Part shown: piece by piece, positions 8,747-17,874 of the stretch
Position numbering within the stretch: position 1 is the first letter of the stretch
Layout of the letters: every line of letters starts with the position of its first letter
NCBI GenBank assembly: GCA_023386835.1
Contig: JAEWIY010000107.1
Coordinates: 11,548-75,547, forward strand
Reading direction: 5' to 3'
Length of the DNA: 64,000 nt
Source of the DNA: Verrucomicrobiota bacterium
GTDB lineage: Bacteria; Verrucomicrobiota; Verrucomicrobiia; Opitutales; Opitutaceae
Program-made: the position numbers and the translations under genes
Notes under the pieces: generated by a model
The model's database searches: none
What the model saw: only the letters and a program-made list of their open reading frames with translations
What the model was told of the DNA's origin: nothing

Positions 8747-9958
8747 TCACTCTCTCATGACAGTGAAGCCGGCGCGACGAAGCGCACGGCGCAGCGCGGC
8801 CACGTGCGCACGGTCACGGGTCTCGACCGTGCACACGGCGTGCACCGCGCTGACGTCCGGTCCACTGAAGGCACGATCGTGCGCGATGTCCTTGATGCTC
8901 GCGCCCGCCTCCGCGATGACGCGGGTCAGCGCCGCGAGTCCGCCGGGGCGATCGCTGATCAGCACGGTCAACCGCGCGAGCCGGCCATCGGCCACCAATC
9001 CCTTTTCGATGACACGACTCAAGATAGTCGGATCAATGTTGCCGCCGCAGATCGTCAAGACGACGCGATGCCCTGCCAGCTCTGGCAGTCGACCCGCCAT
9101 CAATGCGGCGAGCGGAGCCGCCGCGGCGCCCTCCACCACCGCCTTCTCGAGCTCCACCATGCGCAGAATCGCGAGCGCGATCCAATCTTCAGTGACGGTG
9201 ACCACCCGGTCCACGTGTTCACGCGCGAGCGCGAAGGAGTTCCGTCCCACCTTCAGCACCGCGAGACCGTCCGCGAGGGTGGATCGCCGCGGAATCGCCA
9301 CGGGTGCCCCGGCCGCCAACGCTGCCGTGAAACTCGCTGTCGCCGCCGACTCGACGCCGATCACCTGCACGCGTGGCCGCAACGCCTTCAACGCCACCGC
9401 CAGCCCGGCGATCAGTCCGGCCCCGCCGATCGGCGCCACCACTGCTTCGACGTCGGGTACCTGGCGCAAAATTTCCAACGCCATCGTGCCCTGCCCGGCA
9501 ATAATCGCGGGGTCATCAAACCCGTGCACGTAGGTCAGCCCTGCCGCTTGCACTCGAGCGTCCGCCTCCGCTCGCGCCTCGGCGAAGTCACGCCCGCGAA
9601 CGACCACATGCGCGCCGAGTCGCTGGCAGGTGGTGATTTTGATCAACGGCGCATAGTCCGGCATCACCACCGTCACCGGGATGCCGAGCAGTTTCCCGTG
9701 GTACGCCAGACCGAGGGCATGGTTGCCCGCCGATGCGGCGATGACGCCGCGCCGCCGTTGAGCGGAAGTGAGTTGCAACAACGCATTGCGCGCGCCGCGC
9801 TCTTTGAACGAGCCGGTACGCTGCAGGTTGTCCAACTTGCAGTAGACTTGGCTGCCCGTAAGGTCCGACAACGCCACCGATTGCGGACAAGGTGATTCGA
9901 TGATCCCACCGGCGATCCGGCGGGCGGCCGCTCGAATGGCCGAAAGCGTGACTGGCAT
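8747..9958 (-). CDS. ilvA: Threonine dehydratase (PLP-dependent, with ACT domain)
   Basis: 403 residues from ATG 9958 (MPVTLSAIRAAARRI); an upstream extension to 10027 lacks family similarity. It deaminates L-threonine to 2-oxobutanoate, feeding isoleucine synthesis or catabolism. The PLP-binding lysine is K52 in TGSFKERGARN. SAGNHALG and the glycine loop GGAGLIAG that holds the PLP phosphate are present. The last ~75 residues (LTVLISDRPGGLAALTRVIA) form an ACT domain. A single C-terminal ACT domain and about 400 residues match the TdcB-like, ACT-bearing class rather than the longer IlvA with two ACT-like domains, so the exact physiological role is uncertain. Confidence 0.88.
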   Translation of the reverse strand: MPVTLSAIRAAARRIAGGIIESPCPQSVALSDLTGSQVYCKLDNLQRTGSFKERGARNALLQLTSAQRRRGVIAASAGNHALGLAYHGKLLGIPVTVVMPDYAPLIKITTCQRLGAHVVVRGRDFAEARAEADARVQAAGLTYVHGFDDPAIIAGQGTMALEILRQVPDVEAVVAPIGGAGLIAGLAVALKALRPRVQVIGVESAATASFTAALAAGAPVAIPRRSTLADGLAVLKVGRNSFALAREHVDRVVTVTEDWIALAILRMVELEKAVVEGAAAAPLAALMAGRLPELAGHRVVLTICGGNIDPTILSRVIEKGLVADGRLARLTVLISDRPGGLAALTRVIAEAGASIKDIAHDRAFSGPDVSAVHAVCTVETRDRAHVAALRRALRRAGFTVMRE

Positions 9959-10264
9959 GGTCTCAGCATGCCAACCAGCGGCAGACGCGTAACGCCAAAA
10001 CGATCCCGTTCGCGACCCACACGTCACGACCTGGCGAAGAGAATGGTGCCTCGCTCGCGCGGGTGATTCACCACCCGGCGGTGCAGCTGCAAGTCGTTGC
10101 CGGTTTGCATCGGCTGGCGGGACGGAACCTCGACGCGACGGCGATTAGCATTGCTGCAACGGACGCTCGTTCTAGGAACTGCGTCTCGGAGCGGGCTTCC
10201 GAGGCCTGCGTCGGCCGACCGGGCCGACGCCCGATTGGTCCGCGAGCGTCTTTCCCCTGTCGCC
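9959..10264. other. 306-base divergent intergenic region
   Basis: This stretch separates the divergent ilvA and RelE-like genes and must hold both promoters. I see no convincing -35/-10 pair, no tRNA and no RNA hairpin with a T-tract. Open frames crossing it (for example from 10063 on the plus strand) are Arg/Ala/Pro-rich GC artefacts and none resembles an antitoxin. Confidence 0.6.
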
Positions 10265-10621
10265 ATGTTCCAGGTCACGTTCTCCGAGCAAGCCATGGGC
10301 GAGCTCAACAAACTCGACAAGCTGACGCAGCTGGCCGTGCTCGAACCGCTGAGTTCGCTGCGGACCGCCGATCTGGAACGCCCGCGCGAACCGCTGGGGC
10401 GTTTCTCCCGCGCCGGACACGCGCTTTATCGGCTGCGCTCGGGTGAACTGCGTTTTTATTTCGAGGTCCGTGCCGGCGAAACCCTGCACGTCGTTTACAT
10501 CCTGCACCAGCACTCGCTCGAGGACTTCCTGCTGCGCAACAAGTTGCCAGTGTCGGAAGAGCAACTCGTCGAGCAGCACAGCAAGTTCTGGCGCTACCTC
10601 GAGAGTCTGACGAAGAAGTAG
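10265..10621 (+). CDS. RelE/ParE-fold-like small protein, no partner antitoxin
   Basis: 118 residues from ATG 10265 (MFQVTFSEQAMGELNKLDK). The pattern of one strand, two helices with a Leu-rich packing face, then a curved sheet (ALYRLRSGELRFYFEV, TLHVVYILHQHSLEDFLL) resembles RelE/ParE toxins, which cleave ribosome-bound mRNA or poison gyrase. Two central Arg residues are kept, but a helical tail (KLPVSEEQLVEQHSKFWRYL) follows where RelE has its catalytic C-terminus. No antitoxin is encoded on either side and the gene ends 13 bases before pssA, so it may be a domesticated fold with a housekeeping role. The fold call is inferred from pattern only. Confidence 0.6.
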   Translation: MFQVTFSEQAMGELNKLDKLTQLAVLEPLSSLRTADLERPREPLGRFSRAGHALYRLRSGELRFYFEVRAGETLHVVYILHQHSLEDFLLRNKLPVSEEQLVEQHSKFWRYLESLTKK

Positions 10622-10634
10622 GGATCACCGTATC

Positions 10635-11498
10635 ATGGAGACGGACCCGCACGAAGAAGACGACCGGTACACGCCCGCCAACGCCAGCCGCATCTACTTC
10701 CTGCCGAACCTGATGACGGCGGGAAACCTGTTCTGTGGTTTCGTCGCGTGCATCAAGTGTATCCAAGCGCACTACTACATGCGCGGCGCGACCGGCATCC
10801 CGCCCGAGTCGAGTGCTCTCTTCTCGCAGGCGGTCTGGCTGATCTTCGGTGCGATGGCGTTCGACATGCTCGATGGCCGGCTCGCGCGCATGGGCGGGCG
10901 TGAATCGCTCTTCGGCGCGGAGTTCGATTCCCTGGCCGACGTGGTGTCCTTCGGGCTTGCGCCGGCGCTGATGGTTTTCTTCCTGATCCTGTCGCCGACG
11001 CAAGGTTATCCCGTGTTTACCAACATTGGTTGGTTTCTCGGTTTTATCTACCTGCTTTGCGCGGCGATCCGGCTGGCGCGGTTCAACGTCATCACGCACC
11101 CGCTGATCGTCTCGCCGGACATCAAAACCAACAAGGACTTCGTCGGCCTGCCGGTGCCCGCCGCGGCCGGCACTGTCGCGGCTCTCGTGCTGTTCCTCCT
11201 GCGGCTCGCTTCGGCCGAGCGCAGCATGCACAACTGGGCGCTCGGGCTGCCGTTGCTCATGGTGCTGATTGCGGTGTTGATGATCAGCACGATCCGTTAT
11301 CCGAGCGGGAAGCAGATCGACCTGCAGACCAAGACCAAGCTGACGTCGTTTGTGATCTTCCTGACGGTGGCGGTGGCCGTGATCGTCTTCAAGGAGATCG
11401 CGATGCTGCTCGTGATGCTTGGCTACATCTTCTTCGGCATCGGCCGCCACATTCGCCGCAACCGCGTGATCGCCCGCGCCCGCCGAGCAACCTTGTGA
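10635..11498 (+). CDS. pssA: CDP-diacylglycerol-serine O-phosphatidyltransferase
   Basis: 287 residues. The enzyme condenses CDP-diacylglycerol with serine to phosphatidylserine, the precursor of phosphatidylethanolamine. The CDP-alcohol phosphotransferase signature DGxxARx8Gx3Dx3D is complete at about residues 77-107 (DGRLARMGGRESLFGAEFDS, then LAD). Multiple hydrophobic helices surround it, placing the active site at the inner membrane. The N-terminus (ASRIYFLPNLMTAGNLFCGF) is typical of bacterial PssA subclass II. AGGGA precedes the start by about 10 bases. It follows the RelE-like gene by 13 bases, suggesting co-transcription. No psd decarboxylase is in the window. Confidence 0.93.
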   Translation: METDPHEEDDRYTPANASRIYFLPNLMTAGNLFCGFVACIKCIQAHYYMRGATGIPPESSALFSQAVWLIFGAMAFDMLDGRLARMGGRESLFGAEFDSLADVVSFGLAPALMVFFLILSPTQGYPVFTNIGWFLGFIYLLCAAIRLARFNVITHPLIVSPDIKTNKDFVGLPVPAAAGTVAALVLFLLRLASAERSMHNWALGLPLLMVLIAVLMISTIRYPSGKQIDLQTKTKLTSFVIFLTVAVAVIVFKEIAMLLVMLGYIFFGIGRHIRRNRVIARARRATL

Positions 11499-11550
11499 GC
11501 AACCTGCGTATCCTCTCCGGGCAATTTTCAGGGTGCGAAAAACCCCGGAC

Positions 11551-11580
11551 TTTTCCGCAGTTTACCGGCACTTGTTCACA
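11551..11580 (+). promoter_or_regulatory. Two degenerate DnaA-box-like sequences upstream of dnaN
   Basis: TTTTCCGCA (11551-11559) and TTGTTCACA (11572-11580) each differ at one position from the relaxed box TTWTNCACA. They lie just upstream of an AT-rich stretch and dnaN. Two weak matches are thin evidence for DnaA binding. Confidence 0.25.
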
Positions 11581-11629
11581 ACGTCCGCTGACCGCCGTTT
11601 CCCTCCGAAAAAGAGCCCTTTCAGCCGGG

Positions 11630-11657
11630 TTGTTGGGCTTGCTCGGACCCTTAATAT
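11630..11657 (+). promoter_or_regulatory. Candidate sigma70-type promoter of dnaN
   Basis: TTGTTG (11630-11635) and TAATAT (11652-11657) are separated by 16 bases, close to the TTGACA-17-TATAAT ideal. The element sits in the only markedly AT-rich stretch of this intergenic region and would start transcription near 11664, about 75 bases before dnaN. Confidence 0.5.
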
Positions 11658-11672
11658 GACGGCTGTTAAATA

Positions 11673-11685
11673 CTGATTGAATCAG
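11673..11685 (+). promoter_or_regulatory. Perfect 13-base palindrome in the dnaN leader
   Basis: CTGATT-G-AATCAG is a perfect inverted repeat with one central base. It lies about 10 bases downstream of the expected transcription start, where a bound repressor would block RNA polymerase. The binding protein is unknown. Confidence 0.4.
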
Positions 11686-11737
11686 GTATTGATTAGCCTT
11701 TGTTAATTTTCACGCGTCGCTCGCCCGCTCCGCCCCC

Positions 11738-12862
<1,125 letters not shown>

Positions 12863-12924
12863 AGGTTGGTTGAGGGTTGAGGCCGCGGCGGATTGTGCGC
12901 GGTGGGCTTCGCCTTCCCTGTTCC

Positions 12925-13803
12925 ATGGATCCCACCTATCCATTGGTCGCCGCAATGGTCGTCTCGCTGGTTCTCTATCAGCTGAACCAACGCTTTGCGT
13001 CGCCGGTGCTCGCGATCTTCAACCGTTGGTTGCGGTGGTTCATCTTCGCGTTTGGCGCGGCCAAGATCGTGAGCGACTTCGGCTGGAGCGACCGGGACTA
13101 CTGGCTGCTATCGGTCACGTTCTTCCTGCTCTATTTTCTGATTGAGACGGCGTACCGCTGGCTGGAGATCCACGCGCTCAGCGTCAGCCCGTTGCCGCTG
13201 TTTCCGCGGTTTTCGGTCAATGCGAGTGGTGAGGAGTGGCCGACGCACCCGCGGTTGCTGGCGGTGCGCGATTGGATGCGCCGTGAAGGTCTGCGGCCCG
13301 TGCAATCGTTGAAGGCCGAGGTGGCGCCGGGGTTGTACCTGCGGGTCTCGGTTTATCAGGACGCGAGCAACCAGCTGCGGGTCCAGGTGATGTTTTTGCC
13401 GCAAGCCAATGGCGGCATTGTTGTCTGCCACAGTCTGGCGTCACGAACGGCCGACGGGATCCGCTATGTGACGGATAACCTGTACCTGCCCTTCGCGGGA
13501 TTCTATCCGGAGAATTGGCTGGTGGAGAGGCGGCCGTGGCGGCGCTCGTTGCGTCAGCTGATCGACCGGCATCGCTTGCGCATCAAGCGGGCGAACGTGC
13601 AGCTGATGGCGTGGGATTCCGAGCCGTTGGCGGACTTGAACGCGCAGCAGCAGGCGCTCGAGCAGGTGAATACCGAGCTGGGTTTCCTTTTCCCGCACGC
13701 CCAACGAGAAGAGCACGGCAAAATGACCGTGGAAGGCCGGTATCGCGTGTGGAAAGAGATTTGGTTGCTCAACTACTTCGGCATCAGCGCGCGGTACGAG
13801 TAA
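12925..13803 (+). CDS. Membrane protein of unknown function with C-terminal soluble domain
   Basis: 292 residues from ATG 12925 (MDPTYPLVAAMVVSLVLYQL); a TTG at 12877 is an alternative. Three hydrophobic segments fill about the first 90 residues (YPLVAAMVVSLVLY, WLRWFIFAFGAAKIV, YWLLSVTFFLLYFLIETAYRW). The rest is a soluble domain with alternating strands (GLYLRVSVYQDASNQLRVQV) and a helix near KRANVQLMAWDSEPLADLNA. I do not recognise the family. It lies 62 bases after dnaN on the same strand, so co-transcription is possible. Confidence 0.7.
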   Translation: MDPTYPLVAAMVVSLVLYQLNQRFASPVLAIFNRWLRWFIFAFGAAKIVSDFGWSDRDYWLLSVTFFLLYFLIETAYRWLEIHALSVSPLPLFPRFSVNASGEEWPTHPRLLAVRDWMRREGLRPVQSLKAEVAPGLYLRVSVYQDASNQLRVQVMFLPQANGGIVVCHSLASRTADGIRYVTDNLYLPFAGFYPENWLVERRPWRRSLRQLIDRHRLRIKRANVQLMAWDSEPLADLNAQQQALEQVNTELGFLFPHAQREEHGKMTVEGRYRVWKEIWLLNYFGISARYE

Positions 13804-13842
13804 CGAAGTGCCGGTGACCTCGGTCGCCGACGGCTCCCCGCC

Positions 13843-15900
13843 TCACCGCCGGGTCATCCGCACCAGGCGCGACCAGCGGATGCCGGTCGAGGGGTCGTCC
13901 AGTGTCAGGCGTTCAACCGAAACGTTGCCGGTGGATGGCGGTCGAAGAGCCGCGTTCGGGCGAGCAGCATCGGCAGGAAGGATCAAGACGACCAGACCAG
14001 CCAGCGCCGACGAGCTGACCTCGAACAAGTCGCTCTGCCGGCGGGTGATGACTACAGTGTTGGGCCGATCACGAGTGGAGAACGAGATGGGCGTTGAGGC
14101 GTTCACTCGCAGTTGGTTCAGCGGAATGGAGATGAATTCACCACCTGCGCGATCATGAAGTACGAGCACGAGTGCGCGTGCAGGCGGGGTGGATTCGGCG
14201 TCAAAGTGCGCCTGCTGCGCCGCGATCCGAAGCTGGTCGAGAGCTGGTGGGGCCTCGCCGATGGGTGTCGGCAACGTGGGCAGGATTGGATCCTTGGCGA
14301 CCTGGCGCTCCCACGGGCCCAGTTCAATCAGGCAAACGGTAGCCCTGTCCGCTGCAGGCGTGGTGACATGAGCCGGGCTGCTCAGGTCCTGGACTGCGTC
14401 GGCAGCGGACGTGGCCGGCGTCCGCTCAGAGTCCGCCAGATCATCACCCAAGTGATCCGACCCCGCCGCAGAAGGGTCTGCGCGTGCAGTGCTGACGGGT
14501 TCGGGTTCCGCGGGCGGTCCGGGAAGATGGTCTCGCGTCGAGTCGCGCGAGTTTTGCGTAAGCCGGGCGTGTTCCTCCCGGTCGAGTGGCGTCGCCGCGT
14601 CGTCGGATGTTGCCTCGTCCGACGAACCCTCACCACGGTGGGCATCGGTTTCTGAGTGGGCGGCTGACTCCGCGGTCGTAGGATCCGGATGGCCGGCCGG
14701 TGCCCCGCGCAGCGTAGCACGGTTCGGGTCTGTCGCGCTGGAGGCCGGCGACCGGGGCGGCAAACCTGCCTCGTTCGGCGGGACAGCCGCAGCCGAAGGC
14801 ATAGGGGCGCCGCCGCCACCCAAGGCTTGTTCGTCGACGGCGGTGGGCGTCATTTCTCCCGATTCTCGTGCAGCTGGCCTGACTTCCTCGCGTCCCAGAC
14901 CGTCCACGGCGGAAGCAGTGGTTTGGGCCGGCGCGTGGCCCGCGATGGACGACGTCGTTCCTGAAGCGGGTGTCGCGGCGCTGGTGGGTGTCGCGGCGGA
15001 CACGATCGCGAGGCCTCCGTGTGGTTGGACTCGGCCGGGGAGCGGCTCGCGACTCAAAAAGGTCTCTGGTTCGTCGGCCACGACGGTCGCAGAGCCGCGG
15101 TCGGGCTCAGCGCGCTCCGCTGTGTTCATGGCCGTCTTTCGCCGCAGCAAACCAATGGTGGGCTGAGAGTTCTCTGAGTTCGTCGAAGGTGTCTCGGGTT
15201 GCAACGCGTCCTCCTTGGACGCCAACCCTTGCTCAACCACCGTGGGAGGAGAGAGCGGCTCCTCTGCCGCTGAGGCAGGCCCGTCGTGAGTTGGAAAAGC
15301 AGGAAAAATCCACAGTCCAACCAAGGTCACCAAGGCCAACGTGAGCGCGACCCAGCGCTTCCGGCGCAAGCGGCGGGTGGGATGTAAACTCGGCTCAGAT
15401 GGCGTGAATCGATCGGCCGACCCCTCGCGAGTCTCGGACGCAACCGTTGGCTGCCCAGGCGCGAGGAAACCCCAACTGTGCAATCGCACACCCTCCACCG
15501 TTCGCGCCACATAGCCGCTGAGCGCGACGTCGGGCAACTCGGCCAGTCGCTGAGCCACGCGTTGCAGGCGCTCGCTGAGCAGACGCAAGAGCGCCTGTCG
15601 GTGCGGTTCACCGCTATCCGAGGCTTCGCTCGCATCGGTCAGCAAGTCCGTTCCCCGCTGCAACCTCTCCCTGACTGCCGCAAGATCCGCCGGAGCAAGC
15701 GGCGCGGCGTCCAGCGGCTCCTCCCAAGCCCACACGATCACCGCATCCTCCACCCGTCGCTGCGGCGGCAGCAGGATGTCGCGAAAGTAGGGCGCCAGGA
15801 CGAACCAGTACGCCTGCATTGGGCGTCCAGCAATCCCGTTAGCAGACCCGGTTTCCGCGGTGAGCACTCGAACCGTGAGAGAACGCGTGGGGCGGCTCAT
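13843..15900 (-). CDS. Single-pass envelope protein with long Ser/Thr/Pro/Ala-rich linker, unknown function
   Basis: 685 residues. An N-terminal domain of about 170 residues (MQAYWFVLAPYFRDILLPPQ) comes before a basic patch and one membrane helix (RRKRWVALTLALVTLVGLWI), giving a cytoplasmic N-terminus. About 300 residues of low-complexity Ser/Thr/Pro/Ala/Glu-rich sequence follow, likely a periplasmic spacer. A folded C-terminal domain of ~150 residues begins near TVCLIELGPWERQVAKDPIL and contains RALVLVLHDRAGGEFISIPL. The gene starts 14 bases after the stop of the small lipoprotein gene, so the two are likely co-expressed. I do not recognise the family; the architecture suggests a protein that spans the periplasm. 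Confidence 0.7.
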   Translation of the reverse strand: MSRPTRSLTVRVLTAETGSANGIAGRPMQAYWFVLAPYFRDILLPPQRRVEDAVIVWAWEEPLDAAPLAPADLAAVRERLQRGTDLLTDASEASDSGEPHRQALLRLLSERLQRVAQRLAELPDVALSGYVARTVEGVRLHSWGFLAPGQPTVASETREGSADRFTPSEPSLHPTRRLRRKRWVALTLALVTLVGLWIFPAFPTHDGPASAAEEPLSPPTVVEQGLASKEDALQPETPSTNSENSQPTIGLLRRKTAMNTAERAEPDRGSATVVADEPETFLSREPLPGRVQPHGGLAIVSAATPTSAATPASGTTSSIAGHAPAQTTASAVDGLGREEVRPAARESGEMTPTAVDEQALGGGGAPMPSAAAVPPNEAGLPPRSPASSATDPNRATLRGAPAGHPDPTTAESAAHSETDAHRGEGSSDEATSDDAATPLDREEHARLTQNSRDSTRDHLPGPPAEPEPVSTARADPSAAGSDHLGDDLADSERTPATSAADAVQDLSSPAHVTTPAADRATVCLIELGPWERQVAKDPILPTLPTPIGEAPPALDQLRIAAQQAHFDAESTPPARALVLVLHDRAGGEFISIPLNQLRVNASTPISFSTRDRPNTVVITRRQSDLFEVSSSALAGLVVLILPADAARPNAALRPPSTGNVSVERLTLDDPSTGIRWSRLVRMTRR

Positions 15901-15914
15901 CGCGCGTCATCCGC

Positions 15915-16301
15915 TTAGCGACGCTCTCCCGTCGAATACACCGTGGCCAGTGGCCAGTCGTAGGTGACGCCGGACGCCAGGCTGACGGTCACGGTGCGAC
16001 TTTCGCCCGTTTCCGGCACCGTTTGGGTAAACTGCCAGTTACCGGCGGCGAGCTGCACCATCGTCGCTTGATGCGGCCACACGGTCCACTCGTGCTGCGC
16101 GCGGGTTTGCTCGTCGGTGGCCACGATGTGCCAGCGGTAGCCCGTCAAATTGTTGAGCACGACCTGCACCGCTGCACCCGTTGGCCGCTTCGTGGTGGGG
16201 GAGGCACACGCCGCCAACAGCAGAATCGCGCCAACGAAGAGCCACCCGCGGCCGCAGCGGCGGCGGGTCGCAGCAGAAACTCGGCGTGGCTGAGTGGGCA
16301 T
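15915..16301 (-). CDS. Small lipoprotein, unknown function
   Basis: 128 residues from ATG 16301, selected because GGGGA sits 7 bases upstream and it opens with a basic N-region, hydrophobic core and lipobox (RRRCGRGWLFVGAILLLAACA). An in-frame extension to 16532 has no signal. The mature part (VQVVLNNLTGYRWHIVATDE, VQLAAGNWQFTQTVPETGES) is strand-rich and resembles a small beta-sandwich. It precedes the linker-rich membrane protein by 14 bases, and the pair likely works together in the envelope. Confidence 0.72.
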   Translation of the reverse strand: MPTQPRRVSAATRRRCGRGWLFVGAILLLAACASPTTKRPTGAAVQVVLNNLTGYRWHIVATDEQTRAQHEWTVWPHQATMVQLAAGNWQFTQTVPETGESRTVTVSLASGVTYDWPLATVYSTGERR

Positions 16302-16503
16302 GTCGGCGTCCCCGCCCAGGCGTGTGTACGCGGGTGCGATCGAACACTCCTGCTTCGGCGCAGCCGCGCGACGACTTGAGGCTAACCTCAGGCGGCCTTC
16401 CCCTGCCTCGATTGCCAGCCCGTTCCGCATGGCCGCTGGGATTCCAGCGCCGCGGCCGGGGAAACGGAGCCGGTCTTCCGGGGCGTTGGACGTTAAGGCC
16501 TGA

Positions 16504-17838
16504 TTAAGCGTCGTTTCGGGCCAACGTGACAACGCACTCGAGGTGGCGCGTCTGCGGGAAAAGATCGAACGGCTGCACCGCCGTGACGCGGTAGCCGGCG
16601 CGATTGAAATGCACGAGGTCCCGCATCTGTGTCGCCGGGTCGCAGCTCACGTACACCACCGCCCGCGGGCTGTAGGTGAAAAGCTGCTGCAGGAAGCTTT
16701 CGTCGCACCCTTTGCGCGGCGGATCGATCACGACGACCGTCTCGCCGGCCGGGAAGGTGAGCCCTTCAAACAGCGCCGCTGCGTCACCCGCGCGGAATGT
16801 CGCGTTGGTCAGGTTGTTGGATGCGGCATTTTCCTTGGCGAAGTGAACGGAGCTCTCGCTGATCTCAATGCCGAGGACCTCGGCGAAGGCAGGCGCCGCG
16901 GTGAGCGCGAATAAACCGCTGCCGCAGTACGCATCGATGAGGTAGCGGGCACCACTCGCCGCAGCCTGGTCGCGCACGTAACCGGTAAACGCCGGCAGAA
17001 TGAATGGATTGTTCTGAAAAAAGTCGCGCGCGCGAAAGCGAAGACGGAGATCTCCCACGCGCTCCTCAATCACGGCCTCGTAGTCCGTGGTCACCTCGCC
17101 GCCCGCGTCACGCAGCAGCAGCGTGGCGCCGCGGGTGTACGCGCCGGTGGCCGCGCGGGCGCGCACCTCGGCCCGCAGTTCCGTCAGCCGCGAGTTGATC
17201 GCGTCCGTGGCAATGATGCAGAGCGGGACATCAACGAGGTCGAATCGTGTGCCCTGCCGCAGAAATCCGATCGGCATCGACGTGGGACCGGTGTCCGGCG
17301 GTCCGTCATTGCCTTCACCACCGGTGGTCCGTCGCGGCGGATTGAAGTGCGGCGTGATTTTGGAGCGATAACCGTAATCGCGGGGCGAACCGATCACTTC
17401 GGCCACCGGAAACTGCAGCCCGGCCATGTGCTGCAACAGCTCCTGCACCTGCTGCCGCTTCCACTGCAGCTGCGCGGTGTAGGTGAGATGTTGGTACTGG
17501 CAGCCGCCACAACGACCAAAGAGCGGACAAGGGGCCGCGATCCGGTCGGCTGAAGGGGTCAGCACCTCGATCAGGTCGGCTTCCGAGTAGTTCTTGTGGT
17601 TGCGAAAAACGCGCACACGGACGCGCTCGCCGGGTAGCGCGAAGGGGACCATAACGACCCAGCGCGTCGCCTCGTCGGCGGTCGATGTGAGCGGAACGCG
17701 GCCCAGCCCCACGCCGAGATTGGTCAGGGTGGTGATCTCCAGCTCCAGCTCGGTGTGGTACGGAAACGGATGGGCGTTGAAGGTCTTTTTGCGGGCCACG
17801 GGCCAGACGGAACACACACGCGCCGGAAGGAAAACCAA
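16504..17838 (-). CDS. RNA uracil-C5 methyltransferase, RlmD/TrmA family with Fe-S motif
   Basis: About 444 residues. It transfers a methyl group from SAM to C5 of a uridine in rRNA or tRNA. A TRAM-like N-terminal domain is followed by a Cys cluster (CPLFGRCGGCQYQ, plus Cys in VPLCIIATDA) that binds 4Fe-4S in RlmD. The methyltransferase core shows DAYCGSGLFALTAAPAFAEV, DPPRKGCDESFLQQL and the catalytic-Cys motif YVSCDPATQ. Which uridine is modified cannot be told. The start is uncertain: the frame opens at TTG 17838, with GTG alternatives within 14 codons. It is divergent from the SpoU-type methyltransferase, 36 bases away. Confidence 0.9.
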   Translation of the reverse strand: MVFLPARVCSVWPVARKKTFNAHPFPYHTELELEITTLTNLGVGLGRVPLTSTADEATRWVVMVPFALPGERVRVRVFRNHKNYSEADLIEVLTPSADRIAAPCPLFGRCGGCQYQHLTYTAQLQWKRQQVQELLQHMAGLQFPVAEVIGSPRDYGYRSKITPHFNPPRRTTGGEGNDGPPDTGPTSMPIGFLRQGTRFDLVDVPLCIIATDAINSRLTELRAEVRARAATGAYTRGATLLLRDAGGEVTTDYEAVIEERVGDLRLRFRARDFFQNNPFILPAFTGYVRDQAAASGARYLIDAYCGSGLFALTAAPAFAEVLGIEISESSVHFAKENAASNNLTNATFRAGDAAALFEGLTFPAGETVVVIDPPRKGCDESFLQQLFTYSPRAVVYVSCDPATQMRDLVHFNRAGYRVTAVQPFDLFPQTRHLECVVTLARNDA

Positions 17839-17874
17839 ATTGATGCGGAAAGCGTCCGTCTATTCCGTTCTGGT

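Noticed and set aside
10063..10446. Possible antitoxin partner for the RelE-like gene
   Set aside because: The frame overlaps the RelE-like gene itself and has an Arg/Ala/Pro-rich shadow composition; no antitoxin-like DNA-binding motif.
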